A stretch of DNA of 64,000 nucleotides, from assembly GCF_014490445.1 (NCBI RefSeq), contig NZ_JACTUZ010000006.1, forward strand, positions 30,337-94,336, read 5' to 3'. Shown piece after piece: positions 7,887 through 17,589 of this stretch; position 1 is the first letter of the stretch; every line of letters starts with the position of its first letter. Origin of the DNA: Pseudoroseomonas ludipueritiae (GTDB lineage Bacteria; Pseudomonadota; Alphaproteobacteria; Acetobacterales; Acetobacteraceae). The position numbers were made by a program, and so were the translations under genes. Under the pieces are notes generated by a model. That model worked only from the letters and a program-made list of their open reading frames with translations, made no database searches and was not told where the DNA came from.

Positions 7887-8219
7887 TCAGGTGCTCATCT
7901 GGCGGCAGGACGCGGCGCACTTGCGGCACTGCGCGACGCAGTCCTCCATGCCCCCCACGGCCTCGCAGCTTTTGGCGCACTCCTCGCAGATCTCGGCGCA
8001 CTCGGCGCAGGTGTGCTTGTGGTGGGGCGTGCCGATCAGCATCATGTCGGCAGAAGTCTGGCAGATGGTGGCGCAGGCCATCATCAGCCTGAAGTGTTGC
8101 GGTTCCACATGCTTGCCGCCCACCTCCAGACAGTGGTTCATGGCCATGCCTAAGCAGGTGGAGTGACAGCGCAGGCATTCCTCAATGCAGGCCTGCATGG
8201 CGGGGGTCATCTGATGCAT
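7887..8219 (-). CDS. Four-helix-bundle copper storage protein (Csp-like)
   Basis: This 110-residue protein has about 13 Cys spaced along predicted helices (EECLRCHSTC, CAECAEICEECAKSCE, CVAQCRKCAASC) plus His and Met. The pattern is that of Csp or YhjQ four-helix bundles, which hold many Cu(I) ions on Cys thiolates. There is no signal peptide, so this is a cytosolic Csp3-like form. The start at 8217-8219 has GGAGAAG just upstream. A longer frame begins at 8339 but has no ribosome-binding site. It sits between the RTX gene and a Cys-rich exported protein, all read leftward. Confidence 0.88.
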   Translation of the reverse strand: MHQMTPAMQACIEECLRCHSTCLGMAMNHCLEVGGKHVEPQHFRLMMACATICQTSADMMLIGTPHHKHTCAECAEICEECAKSCEAVGGMEDCVAQCRKCAASCRQMST

Positions 8220-8345
8220 TTTTCTTCTCCGTTGGGATGTCCGTGAGGCGAGGTTCGCCAGCCCGTACGCCGGGCCGACGGCCGATCCTGGTGGAGCGCT
8301 GACGCGGTCCCGTGCCCTGTCAGCAGCGGTTCCGGGCAATGCTCC

Positions 8346-8377
8346 GCCACCCGCGGGCCATGGGCTCCGCGGGTGGC
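8346..8377 (-). terminator. Hairpin between the Cys-rich gene and the Csp gene
   Basis: A perfect 11-bp inverted repeat (GCCACCCGCGG / CCGCGGGTGGC) with a 10-base loop lies 10 bp past the stop of the upstream gene. No U-tract follows. It may be a terminator or an mRNA-stabilising structure. Confidence 0.45.
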
Positions 8378-8387
8378 CTGGGACGCC

Positions 8388-8804
8388 TTATCGGGGTGGT
8401 GGAGAAGGAAGGTCCGGCGTGATGCCCACAACTGACGCCGTCGGCATGGCGAAGAAGCCGCTGTCGCTGACCACCGGCACGGCCTGGAGCCTCATTGTCG
8501 GCAGCAGCGCGGCGCCGCTTCCGCAATGCCCGAAGGTGCAGCATCCGGGCCGCATGCCGCCGTCACCGCAATTCGGACAGCACTTCTTCCCGGCCCTCCT
8601 GGCCTTCATGGCAGGGCTGGATGGCCGCACCTCCAGGGAAGCAGGCGCCGGATGGCTCGCATGGGCGTAGATCCTTGCGGGGACGGGGACAGAGAATGCC
8701 GCATGGGCACCACCGTGGGCCCGCGCGGGCACGGCGAGCAGGGACACGCACAGGCCTAGCGCCAGAACAAGTACAGCTTGGATTGCGCTCGCCTTCAGGC
8801 GCAT
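8388..8804 (-). CDS. Exported Cys-rich hypothetical protein
   Basis: This 138-residue protein has an N-terminal signal peptide (VLVLALGLCVSLLAVPARA) followed by a His/Ala stretch and one tight cysteine cluster (KKCCPNCGDGG, then GCCTFGHCG). It resembles small exported metal-binding or CopL-like proteins of copper operons, but I cannot assign a family. The start at 8802-8804 gives the best signal peptide. An upstream Met at 8852 is possible. Neighbours are DUF2933 (upstream) and Csp (downstream). Confidence 0.65.
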   Translation of the reverse strand: MRLKASAIQAVLVLALGLCVSLLAVPARAHGGAHAAFSVPVPARIYAHASHPAPASLEVRPSSPAMKARRAGKKCCPNCGDGGMRPGCCTFGHCGSGAALLPTMRLQAVPVVSDSGFFAMPTASVVGITPDLPSPPPR

Positions 8805-9051
8805 CGGTCCGTCCGCTCCGCTGGTACCCCAGTAAGGCGTCAATCCCGGCATGGTTGCGCCTCGTATGCCGCAAGGTGGCGAACGAAGGCGGGCTTCCCG
8901 GAGCCCCGCAATCAGGGCGTCAAAGTGTCGGTTGCAGCCCCAACCAGCCGTGTCGCCAAGGTCCGCGCGCCGCGCCGTGCATGCCCGACGGCGATCGCCC
9001 CTCGGCGTCGGCTGCCCTAGCCCAGACGGCGGTGAGACCAGCGCCGGACAG

Positions 9052-9300
9052 CTAGATCCGCCCGCGCTCCGCCCCCGGCTTGGTCTCGTCGCGCACCTCC
9101 CCGTGCCCGGCGTGCCCGCCGTGGCCATGGTGCATGAACAGGTGCATCAGGGGGCAAGCCAGGAGGAGCAGATACGGCAGCACGCCGAAGACATGCGCGT
9201 AGTGTTCGCGGAGGACGTAGAACGCGGCCACGAGCGCGAGGCCGATGACCGCGATGCCGGTCCGGCTGCGCCACCAAGAGGTTTCCGCATGGTCATGCAT
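9052..9300 (-). CDS. DUF2933 small membrane protein
   Basis: This 82-residue protein has two membrane helices (IAVIGLALVAAFYVL and FGVLPYLLLLACPLMHLF) and then a His/Gly-rich tail (MHHGHGGHAGHGE). The arrangement is that of DUF2933 proteins, which accompany copper-resistance genes. The Cys, Met and His near the second helix could bind Cu(I), which is inference. A strong AAGGAG ribosome-binding site precedes the ATG at 9298-9300. It follows copD on the same strand after about 180 bp. Confidence 0.85.
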   Translation of the reverse strand: MHDHAETSWWRSRTGIAVIGLALVAAFYVLREHYAHVFGVLPYLLLLACPLMHLFMHHGHGGHAGHGEVRDETKPGAERGRI

Positions 9301-9479
9301 CTTGGATCTCCTTCCCACATCTGGATCATGCCTTGCCCACCACACCCTGGCCTTGATCTGGGACAAGGTGCCGGAGAGCGCCATCCGCCTCGGATGCCCG
9401 GCCGGGAGCAGCGGACCTGTGGTTCCCGTACGAAACGCCTCGCCGACATGGCCAGCGCTCCGCATCGGGACGCTGCTAA

Positions 9480-10370
9480 CTATACTCCCTCGGGACGAGG
9501 GCTGGTCGAGGTCATCTCGGCGACAGCCCAAAAGACCAGTACCATCACGACAATCTCCCAGCCGATGGAAGCCGCGAGGCGGGCGCCGGAACCCGGTGCT
9601 CCGGCCGCCAGGGCCGGAGTCAGCCGGAAGCGATGCCACGCCGCAAAGCCCAGCAGCGTGCCAACCAGTGCGACCTTGGCTAGCAGGGCGCCGCCGTAGG
9701 CGGTGGTCACGAGCAGGTCCAGTTGCCCGACCAGCAGCCACGCCAGCGTCACTCCGGCGAGGACGAGGCCAGCGACGATCCAGGAGGCGGCCCGCGCCCA
9801 TCCCTCGACCATGCGCGCGGCCTGCGGACCCGCACGTCTGGAGGCGATCGTGAGCGGCCACAGGCTGCCCGCCCAGAAGGCCGCCGCGAGCAGGTGCGCC
9901 ACCAACGCCGCGGCCAGCAGCCACCGTGGCTGGTGCTGGGTCGTGTGGCCGACCTGGGTGAAGCTGGCGGCGACCGCCAGCACGCCAGCGGCTCCGAGCA
10001 CCAGGGCCGCGCGTCCGACCCAGGTTGCCACCGCCACGGCAAGCAGGCCCGCCCAGGTGACCAACACGGAAATGCCGGGACGCGAACCCAGCATCATGTC
10101 CCAGATCTCGGCGTCAAACGGATCGCCGTCCGACGCCAAGGCGACCTGGGCCGTCAGCCAGGCAAGGCTCGAGCCCAACCCCACCGCCACCATGACCAAG
10201 GTCAGGCGGCGGCATGCGGCGATATCACCGGCCTCCTGGAGGCGTCCGAAGCCCATGGCGAAGATGGCGAGGCCCGCCGCACCGAGGCAGGACACGTAGT
10301 AGGCGAGGCGCAGCGCCACGGAGAGGGCACGCAGCAGGTCCGGCTCCGGCCCAAGCAGTTCGAGGATCAC
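9480..10370 (-). CDS. copD: CopD-family copper transport membrane protein
   Basis: This 296-residue protein has about eight membrane helices and conserved His residues (VGHTTQHQPRWLL, AAWHRFRL). CopD is thought to move copper across the inner membrane using copper delivered by periplasmic CopC. The start is GTG at 10368-10370, sharing GTGA with the copC stop, so the pair is coupled. A short hydrophobic C-terminal helix precedes the stop. Confidence 0.9.
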   Translation of the reverse strand: MILELLGPEPDLLRALSVALRLAYYVSCLGAAGLAIFAMGFGRLQEAGDIAACRRLTLVMVAVGLGSSLAWLTAQVALASDGDPFDAEIWDMMLGSRPGISVLVTWAGLLAVAVATWVGRAALVLGAAGVLAVAASFTQVGHTTQHQPRWLLAAALVAHLLAAAFWAGSLWPLTIASRRAGPQAARMVEGWARAASWIVAGLVLAGVTLAWLLVGQLDLLVTTAYGGALLAKVALVGTLLGFAAWHRFRLTPALAAGAPGSGARLAASIGWEIVVMVLVFWAVAEMTSTSPRPEGV

Positions 10371-10744
10371 CGGGCCGCGTTCACCGCGAACCGCACCGCC
10401 CCGCTCATGACGTGGCCGTCGTCACCCATCGCGCGCCACTCGAGCCGGTAGCCGCCGGGACGCAGTGGGCCCGCCAGCGTTGCGGTCACCTGGCTGGACG
10501 CGGCCCGGCCGCCCTCGCGGCGCACCTGCTGCTCCCGGCCGCTTTCGTCGAGCAGGCGCAGCGCCGTCACGCGGCAGTCCTCGGTGAAGGCCAGGTTGAG
10601 CGTGCGCGGGGACGCGTTCAGCGTCGCGCCGTCGGCCGGGTCCGACGAGTGCAGCATCGCGTGCGCGGAGGCGGCGCCGGGAACCAGGATGCTGAGGGCG
10701 GCGGCAAGGATGCCGTGGCGGAGGAAGGTGAGGCGAGAAAGCAT
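10367..10744 (-). CDS. copC: CopC-family periplasmic copper-binding protein
   Basis: This 125-residue protein has a signal peptide to about residue 26 (ASAHAMLHSSDP). The new N-terminus would begin with His, as in CopC proteins where the terminal amine and His bind Cu(II). The characteristic motifs HAMLHSSDPADG and SAHVMSG-like GDDGHVMSGAV (two distant His) are present. A good AGGAG lies upstream of the ATG at 10742-10744. It is coupled with copD. Confidence 0.92.
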   Translation of the reverse strand: MLSRLTFLRHGILAAALSILVPGAASAHAMLHSSDPADGATLNASPRTLNLAFTEDCRVTALRLLDESGREQQVRREGGRAASSQVTATLAGPLRPGGYRLEWRAMGDDGHVMSGAVRFAVNAAR

Positions 10745-10896
10745 GGGATCTCCTGTCAGCGCTCGCCGTGGCCTGCTGCCCCGGCGAACGTCCGACCTCT
10801 TCAATAAGCAGGCAGTTGACGCGGTGCAGCCGCGATTTCCCACCAATTTGTTGCTGCTGGCCACGACCTATGTCGGGGCCGCGGGCCGGGTGGATC

Positions 10897-11268
10897 TCAC
10901 TTCGCGGGCTGCCGGGACAGCCAGGTCCGCAGTTGGGCGATTTCCTGCTGCTGCTTCTGGACGACCTCCTCGGCCATCTTCCGCATCTCAGGGTCACGGC
11001 CATGCTCGAGTTCCACCCGCGCCATGTCGATGGCGGCCTGGTGATGCTTGGCCATCATGCTCGCGAAGTCCCGGTCCGCGTTGCCGGAAGGGGCTTCGGC
11101 AGCCATCTCCCGGTTCATTTTCTCCATCGCCGCGTGGTACCCGGCCGTGGCTTCCTGGGCCGTTGTCGGGTGGCTGGCGCCCTGGGCCAGCGAGGGCGCA
11201 GCCCACAGGAGCGGGGCAGCAAGGATGGCCAGGGCGGCCACATGGGCTGCACGACGGTCGATCGTCAT
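10897..11268 (-). CDS. Exported DUF305 protein
   Basis: This 123-residue protein has a signal peptide (AALAILAAPLLWAAPSLAQG). The mature domain carries the DUF305 core MMAKHHQAAIDMARVELEHG with adjacent His and Met, followed by an amphipathic helix (EEVVQKQQQEIAQL). DUF305 proteins are ferritin-like helical bundles linked to copper and other metals, with no proven activity. It lies between copC and the sensor kinase in the leftward series. Confidence 0.88.
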   Translation of the reverse strand: MTIDRRAAHVAALAILAAPLLWAAPSLAQGASHPTTAQEATAGYHAAMEKMNREMAAEAPSGNADRDFASMMAKHHQAAIDMARVELEHGRDPEMRKMAEEVVQKQQQEIAQLRTWLSRQPAK

Positions 11269-11394
11269 CGGCTTCGGTCCTTTCCTCTGATCGGAAGCGA
11301 TGCCCCAGGACCGCGCCGCGCGCGACGCGGCCGGTGAACATCGTTCCCGACGTCTGCCTCAACGCTCGCTGCAGCCGCCGGGGCCACCAGCGGA

Positions 11395-12744
11395 TTACAA
11401 CGTTTTATTGCAGTCCGAGCCGACGGTCCGGCGAGGGAGCCGCACCGTCACCACCGTTCCACGTCCCACGGCGCTCTCGATCGTCAGCCCGCCGCCGTGA
11501 GCCTCGACGATGGCCCGTGCGGTCGAGAGGCCGAGGCCGCTCCCGCCGCCCGCCGTGCGCGTCCGGTCGCCGCGGAAGAACGGCTCGGTGACCCGCGACA
11601 GGTCCTCGCGTGGAATGCCGGGGCCGTGGTCGCCGACCCGCACCAGCACCTCGTCGGCAAGGGCCTCGACCTCCACCCAGGGATCGCGCCCGTGCCGCGC
11701 GGCGTTGGCCACCAGATTCGTCATGGCCCGCTTGACGGCGACGCGCCGTCCCGGCGCGACGGCCTCCTCGTCCATGCGCCCTTCCCGGACGGGAATGGCC
11801 GCTTCGGCGAACTCGTCCACGATGGTGCGGAGGAGCGCGGTGAACGCCAGCGGCTGGATGGCCTCACCGGCATGCCCCCCGCGCAGGTAGGCGAGGACGT
11901 CGGAAACCATGGTCTCCATCTCCGCGAGGTCGCGCCGGACCGGCTCCCGGACCTCGTCAGGCATCTCCTCGGCGCGCAGGCGCAGGCGGGCGATGGGCGA
12001 CATCAGATCGTGCGAGAGCGCACCCAATGCCAGCGTCCGCTGCCGGAACGCGTCGCGTGTCCTGGCGGCCATGTCGTTCAGCGCCTCGGCCAACTGCCTC
12101 ACCTCGCGCGGGCCGGAGGTCACCAGGACCGGCATCGCGCGCTCGATGTCCATGCTGGAGACAACCTTTGCCAAAGCGGTGACCGGCGCCGAGACCGAGC
12201 GCACGGCGATGCCCACGGCCAGCAGCAGCGCGAGGCCGATGGCGGCCGCGTAGAGGTGCAGCGCGCTCTGGTCGGCGGACAGGACGTTGAGGGAGGCGAT
12301 ATCCACATCCAGCCACGAACCATCCTGGAGGCGCGCCATGGCGCCCACGTCGACGATCCGGTCCGAGGCCGCGTCCTGGCGCCCGGAACGTACGCGCACC
12401 TCGCTGGCGAGTCCGGACAGCGCCAGGGTGCGAGCCGCTACCGTGCTCCAATCTCCCTTGAGGGGGTGTTCCGGCGTCGGCAACGGGTCGGGCCGCCAGT
12501 GCACGCTCAGGTCCACCCGGGACAGGGCATGCGCCACCTGGTCGCGGTCTGCTTCGGGCGCCGCGGCCACGGCATCCATCAGCGTTGCGAGACGATGGGC
12601 CAGCAGTTCCTCGGTCCCGCGCTCCACCGCCTGCCGGAGGAGGATGTCGTGGATCCCCACCATGGCCGCGAAGAGGACCGCGAAGCCGATCGTCAGCGCC
12701 GCGAGCGTCCGCGCGGCCAGGGATTGCGGGACAAGGCGCCTCAC
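11395..12744 (-). CDS. Sensor histidine kinase of copper-type two-component system
   Basis: This 449-residue kinase has a first membrane helix near residues 13-35, a periplasmic sensor of about 130 residues, a second helix (AAAIGLALLLAVGIAV) and a HAMP linker. It then has the H-box (ALSHDLMSPIARLRLR), N-box (NLVANAARHG) and G-boxes (DHGPGIP, GSGLGLSTA). The start GTG at 12742-12744 is preferred because it shares GTGA with the regulator stop, just as the paralogous kinase at 18074 shares ATGA with its regulator. ATG at 12753 is the alternative. Copper sensing is inferred from location. Confidence 0.88.
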   Translation of the reverse strand: MRRLVPQSLAARTLAALTIGFAVLFAAMVGIHDILLRQAVERGTEELLAHRLATLMDAVAAAPEADRDQVAHALSRVDLSVHWRPDPLPTPEHPLKGDWSTVAARTLALSGLASEVRVRSGRQDAASDRIVDVGAMARLQDGSWLDVDIASLNVLSADQSALHLYAAAIGLALLLAVGIAVRSVSAPVTALAKVVSSMDIERAMPVLVTSGPREVRQLAEALNDMAARTRDAFRQRTLALGALSHDLMSPIARLRLRAEEMPDEVREPVRRDLAEMETMVSDVLAYLRGGHAGEAIQPLAFTALLRTIVDEFAEAAIPVREGRMDEEAVAPGRRVAVKRAMTNLVANAARHGRDPWVEVEALADEVLVRVGDHGPGIPREDLSRVTEPFFRGDRTRTAGGGSGLGLSTARAIVEAHGGGLTIESAVGRGTVVTVRLPRRTVGSDCNKTL

Positions 12745-13475
12745 GCCGACCATTCCACGGGGCTGGAGAGCAGGTAGCCGATGCCCCGCACGGTCTTGAT
12801 CAGGCCCGGCTCGCCATCCTCGTGCGGGCGGGGACCCAGCTTGGCGCGCAACCGGCTGATCTGCACGTCCATGGAGCGGTCCAGCCCGCCGTAGGGGCGG
12901 TTCCGGGCAAGGTCCAGGAGTTGGTCCCGCGTCAAAATCCGCTGCGGCCGCTCGACGAAGGCGAGCAGGAGGTCGTACTCGCCGCTCGTCAATTCGACGG
13001 CCACCCCGTCCGGCCGGAGCAGCTCGCGCCGCCGGGTGTGCAGGGACCACCCGGCGAAGCGTGCCATCTCGCGCCCTTGGGCACCCGGGGAGCCCTCCGG
13101 GTTCTCAGCGCGGCGCAGGACCGCGCGGATGCGCGCGACCAGTTCGCGAGGGTCAGCTGGCTTCACGACGAAATCGTCGGCACCGAGTTCCAGACCGATG
13201 ACCCGGTCGGACGTCTCGCCCAGGGCCGTGAGGATGATCACCGGCACCCGATCCTCGGTTCGGAGATCGCGGCAGAGTTCGAACCCCGACTTGCCGGGCA
13301 GCATCACGTCGAGCAGGACGAGGTCCACCGGCGCCGCCGCGACGAGGCGCCGCATCTCCACGCCGTCCCGGGCGCCGGTGGCACGGAACCCGTTCCGGCG
13401 CAGCAGGGAGAGCAGGAGCCTGCGGAGGTCCTCGTCGTCCTCGACGACCAGGATGTGCCTGCCTTCGCCGGACAT
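12741..13475 (-). CDS. OmpR-family response regulator
   Basis: This 244-residue regulator has a receiver domain (ILVVEDDEDLRR, phospho-acceptor Asp in LVLLDVMLPGKSG, Lys in DDFVVKPADP) and a winged-helix DNA-binding domain (LTSGEYDLLLAFVERP, SRLRAKLG, TVRGIGYLL). The chosen ATG is at 13473-13475. An upstream TTG would add 20 residues unlike the family. It is coupled to the kinase downstream. It probably regulates the copC/copD and DUF305 genes, but no operator could be defined by eye. Confidence 0.9.
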   Translation of the reverse strand: MSGEGRHILVVEDDEDLRRLLLSLLRRNGFRATGARDGVEMRRLVAAAPVDLVLLDVMLPGKSGFELCRDLRTEDRVPVIILTALGETSDRVIGLELGADDFVVKPADPRELVARIRAVLRRAENPEGSPGAQGREMARFAGWSLHTRRRELLRPDGVAVELTSGEYDLLLAFVERPQRILTRDQLLDLARNRPYGGLDRSMDVQISRLRAKLGPRPHEDGEPGLIKTVRGIGYLLSSPVEWSA

Positions 13476-13664
13476 CGGGGGCAGGTCCGCGGGCGACGTG
13501 CCCCGGAGTCCGCCGTTGCCGGAGCAGCCCGTCAACCCAAGTCCCCCTCAACCTTGCCCAGGCAAGCCGGTACACGCGCGGATGCCCAGGTTGGAAGAAG
13601 AGCCGGGTCTCGGACATGAATTCCCATCGGCACCATCAGCTTTCGAACTGCCCCGCTGGTTCCG

Positions 13665-16037
13665 TCAGATGCGCGTGGTCCGCAGGCGCAGTGCGTTGCC
13701 GATCACCGAGACCGAGCTCAGCGCCATAGCCAGGGCCGCCACGATCGGGCTAAGCAGCAGGCCCAGCACCGGGTAGAGCACGCCCGCCGCCAGCGGCACA
13801 CCGGCCGCGTTGTAGACGAAGGCGAAGAACAGGTTCTGCCGGATGTTGCGCATCACCGCGCGCGACAGGAGCCGCGCCCGCGCGATGCCCGCGAGGTCGC
13901 CCTTCACCAGGGTCACACCGGCGCTCTGCATGGCGACGTCCGTCCCGGTGCCCATGGCGATGCCGACGTCGGCCTCCGCCAGCGCCGGGGCGTCGTTCAC
14001 GCCGTCGCCCGCCATGGCGACGACCTTCCCCTTGGCGCGGAGCTCCCGGACGATGCGGTGCTTGTCCTCGGGCAGGACGTCGCCCTGGAAGTCCTCGATG
14101 CCGAGCCTGCGGGCCACCGCCTCCGCCGTCGTGCGGTTGTCGCCCGTCAGCATGACGATGTGGATACCGCTGGCGCGCAGGCTCTCCAGCGCCGCGGGCG
14201 TGCTCTGCTTGACCGGGTCGGCCACGGCGATGACGCCGCCCGGCCCGCCGTCCACAGCCAGGAAGAGCGCCGTGCCGCCCTCACGCCGGAGCTCGTCGGC
14301 CCGGGCGGCGAGACCACCCAGGTCGACGCCAAGCTCCTGCATCAGGCGCGCGTTGCCCAGTGCCACCTGGCGCCCCTCCACCGTGCCGGTCACGCCCTTG
14401 CCGGTGACGGAGGCAAAGTCGGCCGGTTCCCCGAAGGCCATGCCACGTTCCTTGGCGGCGGCCACGACCGCGGCCGCCAGCGGGTGCTCGCTGGACCGCT
14501 CCAGGCTGGCGGCCAGCGGCAGCACCTCGGCCTCGGTCAGGCCGGGTGCCGGGACCACGGCCACGACCTTTGGCTTGCCCTCCGTCAAGGTGCCGGTCTT
14601 GTCCACGACCAGGGTGTCGACCTTCTCCATGTGCTCGAGCGCCTCGGCGTTCTTGATGAGCACGCCCGCGGACGCGCCCTTGCCGACGCCGACCATGATG
14701 CTCATGGGCGTCGCCAGGCCGAGCGCGCAGGGGCAAGCGATGATGAGCACCGAGACGGCGGCGATCAGTCCGTAGGAGAGCGCCGGGCTCGGACCCCAGG
14801 CTGCCCAAGCGACGAAGGCCAGCGCCGCCACGGCGATGACCGCGGGGACGAACCAGCCCGCCACCGTGTCGGCCATGCGCTGGATGGGCGCCCGGCTGCG
14901 CTGCGCCTCGGCCACCATGGCGACGATGCGCGAGAGCATGGTGTCCGAGCCGACCTTGTCCGCCCGCATCACCAAGGCGCCGGTGCCGTTCACGGTGCCG
15001 CCGATGACCTTGGAGCCGGGCGCCTTCTCCACGGGCAAGGATTCGCCGGTGACCATGGACTCGTCCACGGCGCCGCTCCCCTCCAGCACCTCGCCGTCCA
15101 CCGGCACGCTCTCGCCCGGCCGCACCCGCAGCCGGTCGCCCGCATGCACCTCGGCCAGCGGAATCTCCTCGTCCTCGCCGCTTTCCTTGAGGCGCCGTGC
15201 CGTCTTGGGCGCCATGTTCAGCAGGGCGCGGATGGCGCCGCCGGTCTGCTCGCGGGCCCGGAGCTCCAGCACCTGCCCGAGCAGGACAAGCACCGTGATG
15301 ACGGCGGCCGCCTCGAAGTAGACGGCGACAGTGCCGTCCATGCCGCGGAAGCCCTCGGGGAAGACGCCGGGCGCGAAGGTCGCGACTAGGCTGTAGAGGT
15401 AGGCCGCGCCGGTCCCAAGGGCGATCAGGCTGAACATGTTCAGGCTGCGGTTCCTGAACGACTGCCAGCCGCGCACGAAGAAAGGCCAGCCCGCCCAGAG
15501 CACGACGGGCGTCCCGAGCAGGAACTGGACCCACACGGAGACCCTGGGCGGCACCAGGTGATGGATGCCGAGGCCCGGGATGTGGGCGCCCATCTCCAGG
15601 ACGAGGATGGGCAGGGTCAGCACGAGGCCGATCCAGAACCGCCGCGTCATGTCGGCGAGCTCCGCGTTGGGGGCGGCCTCGGCGGTGATCTCCAGCGGCT
15701 CCAGGGCCATGCCGCAGATGGGGCAGCTGCCCGGGCCCTGCTGCCGGATCTCCGGGTGCATCGGGCAGGTGTAGATGGCGGCCTTCTCCGCCGCCGTCGG
15801 CGCAGCCACCTTCTCCGCCTTCAGGTACTTGCCCGGGTCAGCTTCGAACTTCGATTTGCAGCCCGCCGAGCAGAAGTGGAAGGCGGTGCCGTGATGTTGG
15901 GCATGGTGCGGCGTCTTGGCAGGGTCAACAGCCATGCCGCAGACCGGATCGCGGACCTTGGCTTCCATGTCGTTGGCTGGCTTATGCCCACCATGATGGG
16001 CGCCGTGACCGTGATGATGGTGTTGATGCTCGTCCAT
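13665..16037 (-). CDS. copA: Cu(I)-exporting P1B-type ATPase with N-terminal YHS domain
   Basis: This 790-residue pump exports Cu(I) from the cytoplasm using ATP. Domains in order: a His-rich N-terminus ([15 protein letters not shown]), a YHS domain ([12 protein letters not shown], about residues 28-70), a heavy-metal binding segment (YTCPMHPEI and [10 protein letters not shown], about 89-112) and eight membrane helices with the ion-binding motif [10 protein letters not shown]. These are followed by the phosphorylation site DKTGTLTEG and the hinge [10 protein letters not shown]. The C-terminal YN...[15 protein letters not shown] helices match the Cu type. It has no HMA domain of its own. CopZ is divergent, with CueR-type promoters between. 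A fragmentary copy of a related ATPase lies at 45547. Confidence 0.95.
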   Translation of the reverse strand: MDEHQHHHHGHGAHHGGHKPANDMEAKVRDPVCGMAVDPAKTPHHAQHHGTAFHFCSAGCKSKFEADPGKYLKAEKVAAPTAAEKAAIYTCPMHPEIRQQGPGSCPICGMALEPLEITAEAAPNAELADMTRRFWIGLVLTLPILVLEMGAHIPGLGIHHLVPPRVSVWVQFLLGTPVVLWAGWPFFVRGWQSFRNRSLNMFSLIALGTGAAYLYSLVATFAPGVFPEGFRGMDGTVAVYFEAAAVITVLVLLGQVLELRAREQTGGAIRALLNMAPKTARRLKESGEDEEIPLAEVHAGDRLRVRPGESVPVDGEVLEGSGAVDESMVTGESLPVEKAPGSKVIGGTVNGTGALVMRADKVGSDTMLSRIVAMVAEAQRSRAPIQRMADTVAGWFVPAVIAVAALAFVAWAAWGPSPALSYGLIAAVSVLIIACPCALGLATPMSIMVGVGKGASAGVLIKNAEALEHMEKVDTLVVDKTGTLTEGKPKVVAVVPAPGLTEAEVLPLAASLERSSEHPLAAAVVAAAKERGMAFGEPADFASVTGKGVTGTVEGRQVALGNARLMQELGVDLGGLAARADELRREGGTALFLAVDGGPGGVIAVADPVKQSTPAALESLRASGIHIVMLTGDNRTTAEAVARRLGIEDFQGDVLPEDKHRIVRELRAKGKVVAMAGDGVNDAPALAEADVGIAMGTGTDVAMQSAGVTLVKGDLAGIARARLLSRAVMRNIRQNLFFAFVYNAAGVPLAAGVLYPVLGLLLSPIVAALAMALSSVSVIGNALRLRTTRI

Positions 16038-16085
16038 CAGCGGGGTTCCTCCGCGGCTGCTGTGCCCGACACTCGGCTGTTCTCG

Positions 16086-16116
16086 GACGTGGGGTCTCCC
16101 ATTGTGGGAAGGTCAA
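16086..16116 (-). promoter_or_regulatory. CueR-type promoter for the copper ATPase
   Basis: On the minus strand, TTGACC and CACGTC are separated by 19 bp. The spacer TTCCCACAATGGGAGACCC contains the TTCCC half-site characteristic of CueR promoters. It lies 50 bp before the ATPase start. Confidence 0.75.
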
Positions 16117-16143
16117 GGGCGCCGGTCGGATATAGCGCTGGCC

Positions 16144-16174
16144 TTGACCTTCCCATGGCGGCAAGCCCCACCTG
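16144..16174 (+). promoter_or_regulatory. CueR-type promoter for copZ
   Basis: TTGACC (16144-16149), a 19-bp spacer beginning TTCCC, then CACCTG. The left half-site matches the minus-strand promoter 30 bp away and the one at 58108-58138. The right half-site is degenerate. Confidence 0.65.
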
Positions 16175-16202
16175 TTATGCGGTCATTGAGGAGGAGAGCA
16201 CG

Positions 16203-16406
16203 ATGTATCGCTTTGACGTTCCGGGCATGAAGTGCGGCGGCTGCGCCAAGAAGGTGGAGCAGGCCGTCAAGTCCAAGGACGCCTCGGCCGAGTTCAGCGC
16301 CGACGTGGAGAACAGGCGCGTGACCGTGACCTCCTCGGTGTCCCAGGCGGAGTTCGCCGCGGCCATCCAGGAAGCGGGCTACGCGAACCAGCTCGTCGCT
16401 GCCTGA
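16203..16406 (+). CDS. copZ: CopZ-like HMA copper chaperone
   Basis: This 67-residue ferredoxin-like HMA protein has the Cu(I) motif GMKCGGCAKKVE and the conserved C-terminal GYANQ turn. It carries Cu(I) in the cytoplasm to the ATPase, which itself lacks an HMA domain and so may depend on this partner. A strong GGAGGAG precedes the ATG at 16203. It is divergent from the ATPase with its own CueR-type promoter. No CueR-like gene is adjacent, so the regulator must act in trans. Confidence 0.92.
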   Translation: MYRFDVPGMKCGGCAKKVEQAVKSKDASAEFSADVENRRVTVTSSVSQAEFAAAIQEAGYANQLVAA

Positions 16407-16501
16407 GCCTTCTCGGACAGGCCGCCGCCCGGGACACTCCCGCCGGAGCTGGGCCGCCCCGGTGGCGGTGACGCCGTCCTGATCCCGTTGGCGCCTGACG
16501 G

Positions 16502-16864
16502 CTACATGTGGTGCCGGACGTGCGGGTTGCTCATCACCTCGGCCGTCTTCGCACCGTAGTGATGGTCAGGCTGGACGTAGGCGACGCCGCCCGACTCTCC
16601 ACCGGTCGGAACCGGAACGCCGGGGACCGGGTGCGCGGCGCCGGGATCGAGGTAGCGAATCCTCAGGTTCTCCCCGTTCCCGGCAACGGCGACACGCCCG
16701 CCACCCACGACGTTCTCGTCATGGCCAGGCGGGTAGACCACGGCGAAGTTCTCGCCCTGCCCAACAACCTCGATGGGCCCGTTGGCGTGCGCCACCGCGG
16801 CGGAACCGCCGACCGCCGCAAACAGGGAGAGGGCGAAAAGCGCGGATTGGAAGCGGGGTGTCAT
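16502..16864 (-). CDS. Exported hypothetical protein
   Basis: This 120-residue protein has a signal peptide (SALFALSLFAAVGGSAAVAHA). The mature part has Gly/Val-rich segments and ends in a His-rich tail (HHYGAKTAEV then HVRHHM) suited to metal binding. GAGGATCTCGCT precedes the ATG at 16862-16864. It closes the second copper region on the leftward strand. I do not recognise the family. Confidence 0.65.
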   Translation of the reverse strand: MTPRFQSALFALSLFAAVGGSAAVAHANGPIEVVGQGENFAVVYPPGHDENVVGGGRVAVAGNGENLRIRYLDPGAAHPVPGVPVPTGGESGGVAYVQPDHHYGAKTAEVMSNPHVRHHM

Positions 16865-17033
16865 AGCGAGATCCTCAATCAGGTTTGCCGGTTCTCGTCC
16901 GGCACCTGGAGAGGATGGGCCGCCAGTGTGTCCGCCCGCTTGCGCCATCTTATCAATTGATGTCAGCGGAACTGCACCCTGGCTTCCACGCGAGTGCGAG
17001 GCGGGGCGTCCTGGGACGCCCCGCCTCATCTCG

Positions 17034-17411
17034 TCAGTGGTTCATTGCCTGACACTGCTGCATCATCTGCTGCATCTGCGGCGACAGCGAGCCTTGCTGG
17101 CCCTGGGCCCGCATCTGCTGGCAGTGCTGCATCATCTGCTGCATGTTCATGCTGCCCATGCCCCCCATGTTGTGGCCCTGCATGCTGGACATGTCGTGGC
17201 CGGGCATGGAGCCCATGCTGCCTTGCGAGCTAGTGGTGGCCGTGGCGGCGGACGAGCCCGACGGGGTGCTCAGCGCCGGGGACAAGGACATCTGCGATGA
17301 GGTCGGCGTCGCCGCAGGCGGGCCGCCGGGCTGCGCGCAAGCGGCAAGGCCCAGCAGCAGCGTTGCAGCGAGCGCGACCTTCCCGAACGCGTTCCGTGTA
17401 GTGTGGGTCAT
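17034..17411 (-). CDS. Met/Gln-rich putative lipoprotein
   Basis: This 125-residue protein has a lipobox (LLLGLAAC) at residues 18-25, so it is probably anchored by lipid after LspA processing. Two lspA genes lie in this window. The mature part is Met-rich (SMGSMPGHDMSSMQGHNM, then MQQMMQHCQQM), a composition typical of periplasmic Cu(I)-binding proteins. TTAGGAGGACAC gives an ideal ribosome-binding site before the ATG at 17409-17411. Copper buffering is inference from composition and context. Confidence 0.78.
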   Translation of the reverse strand: MTHTTRNAFGKVALAATLLLGLAACAQPGGPPAATPTSSQMSLSPALSTPSGSSAATATTSSQGSMGSMPGHDMSSMQGHNMGGMGSMNMQQMMQHCQQMRAQGQQGSLSPQMQQMMQQCQAMNH

Positions 17412-17589
17412 GTGTCCTCCTAAGGTGGCAGGGGTTCGGCAGGCACCCCGGCCCGCCGCGGCGGGCCGGGGCGACGACACCGCGAGGCGGGTCTCAGACC
17501 GCAGGCCATGACCGGCCCGCCTCGCAGCACGTAGGGTGGCGACATGTTTCCATGCGGCATGTCGCGATTGGCAATGGCGCGACTTCCGG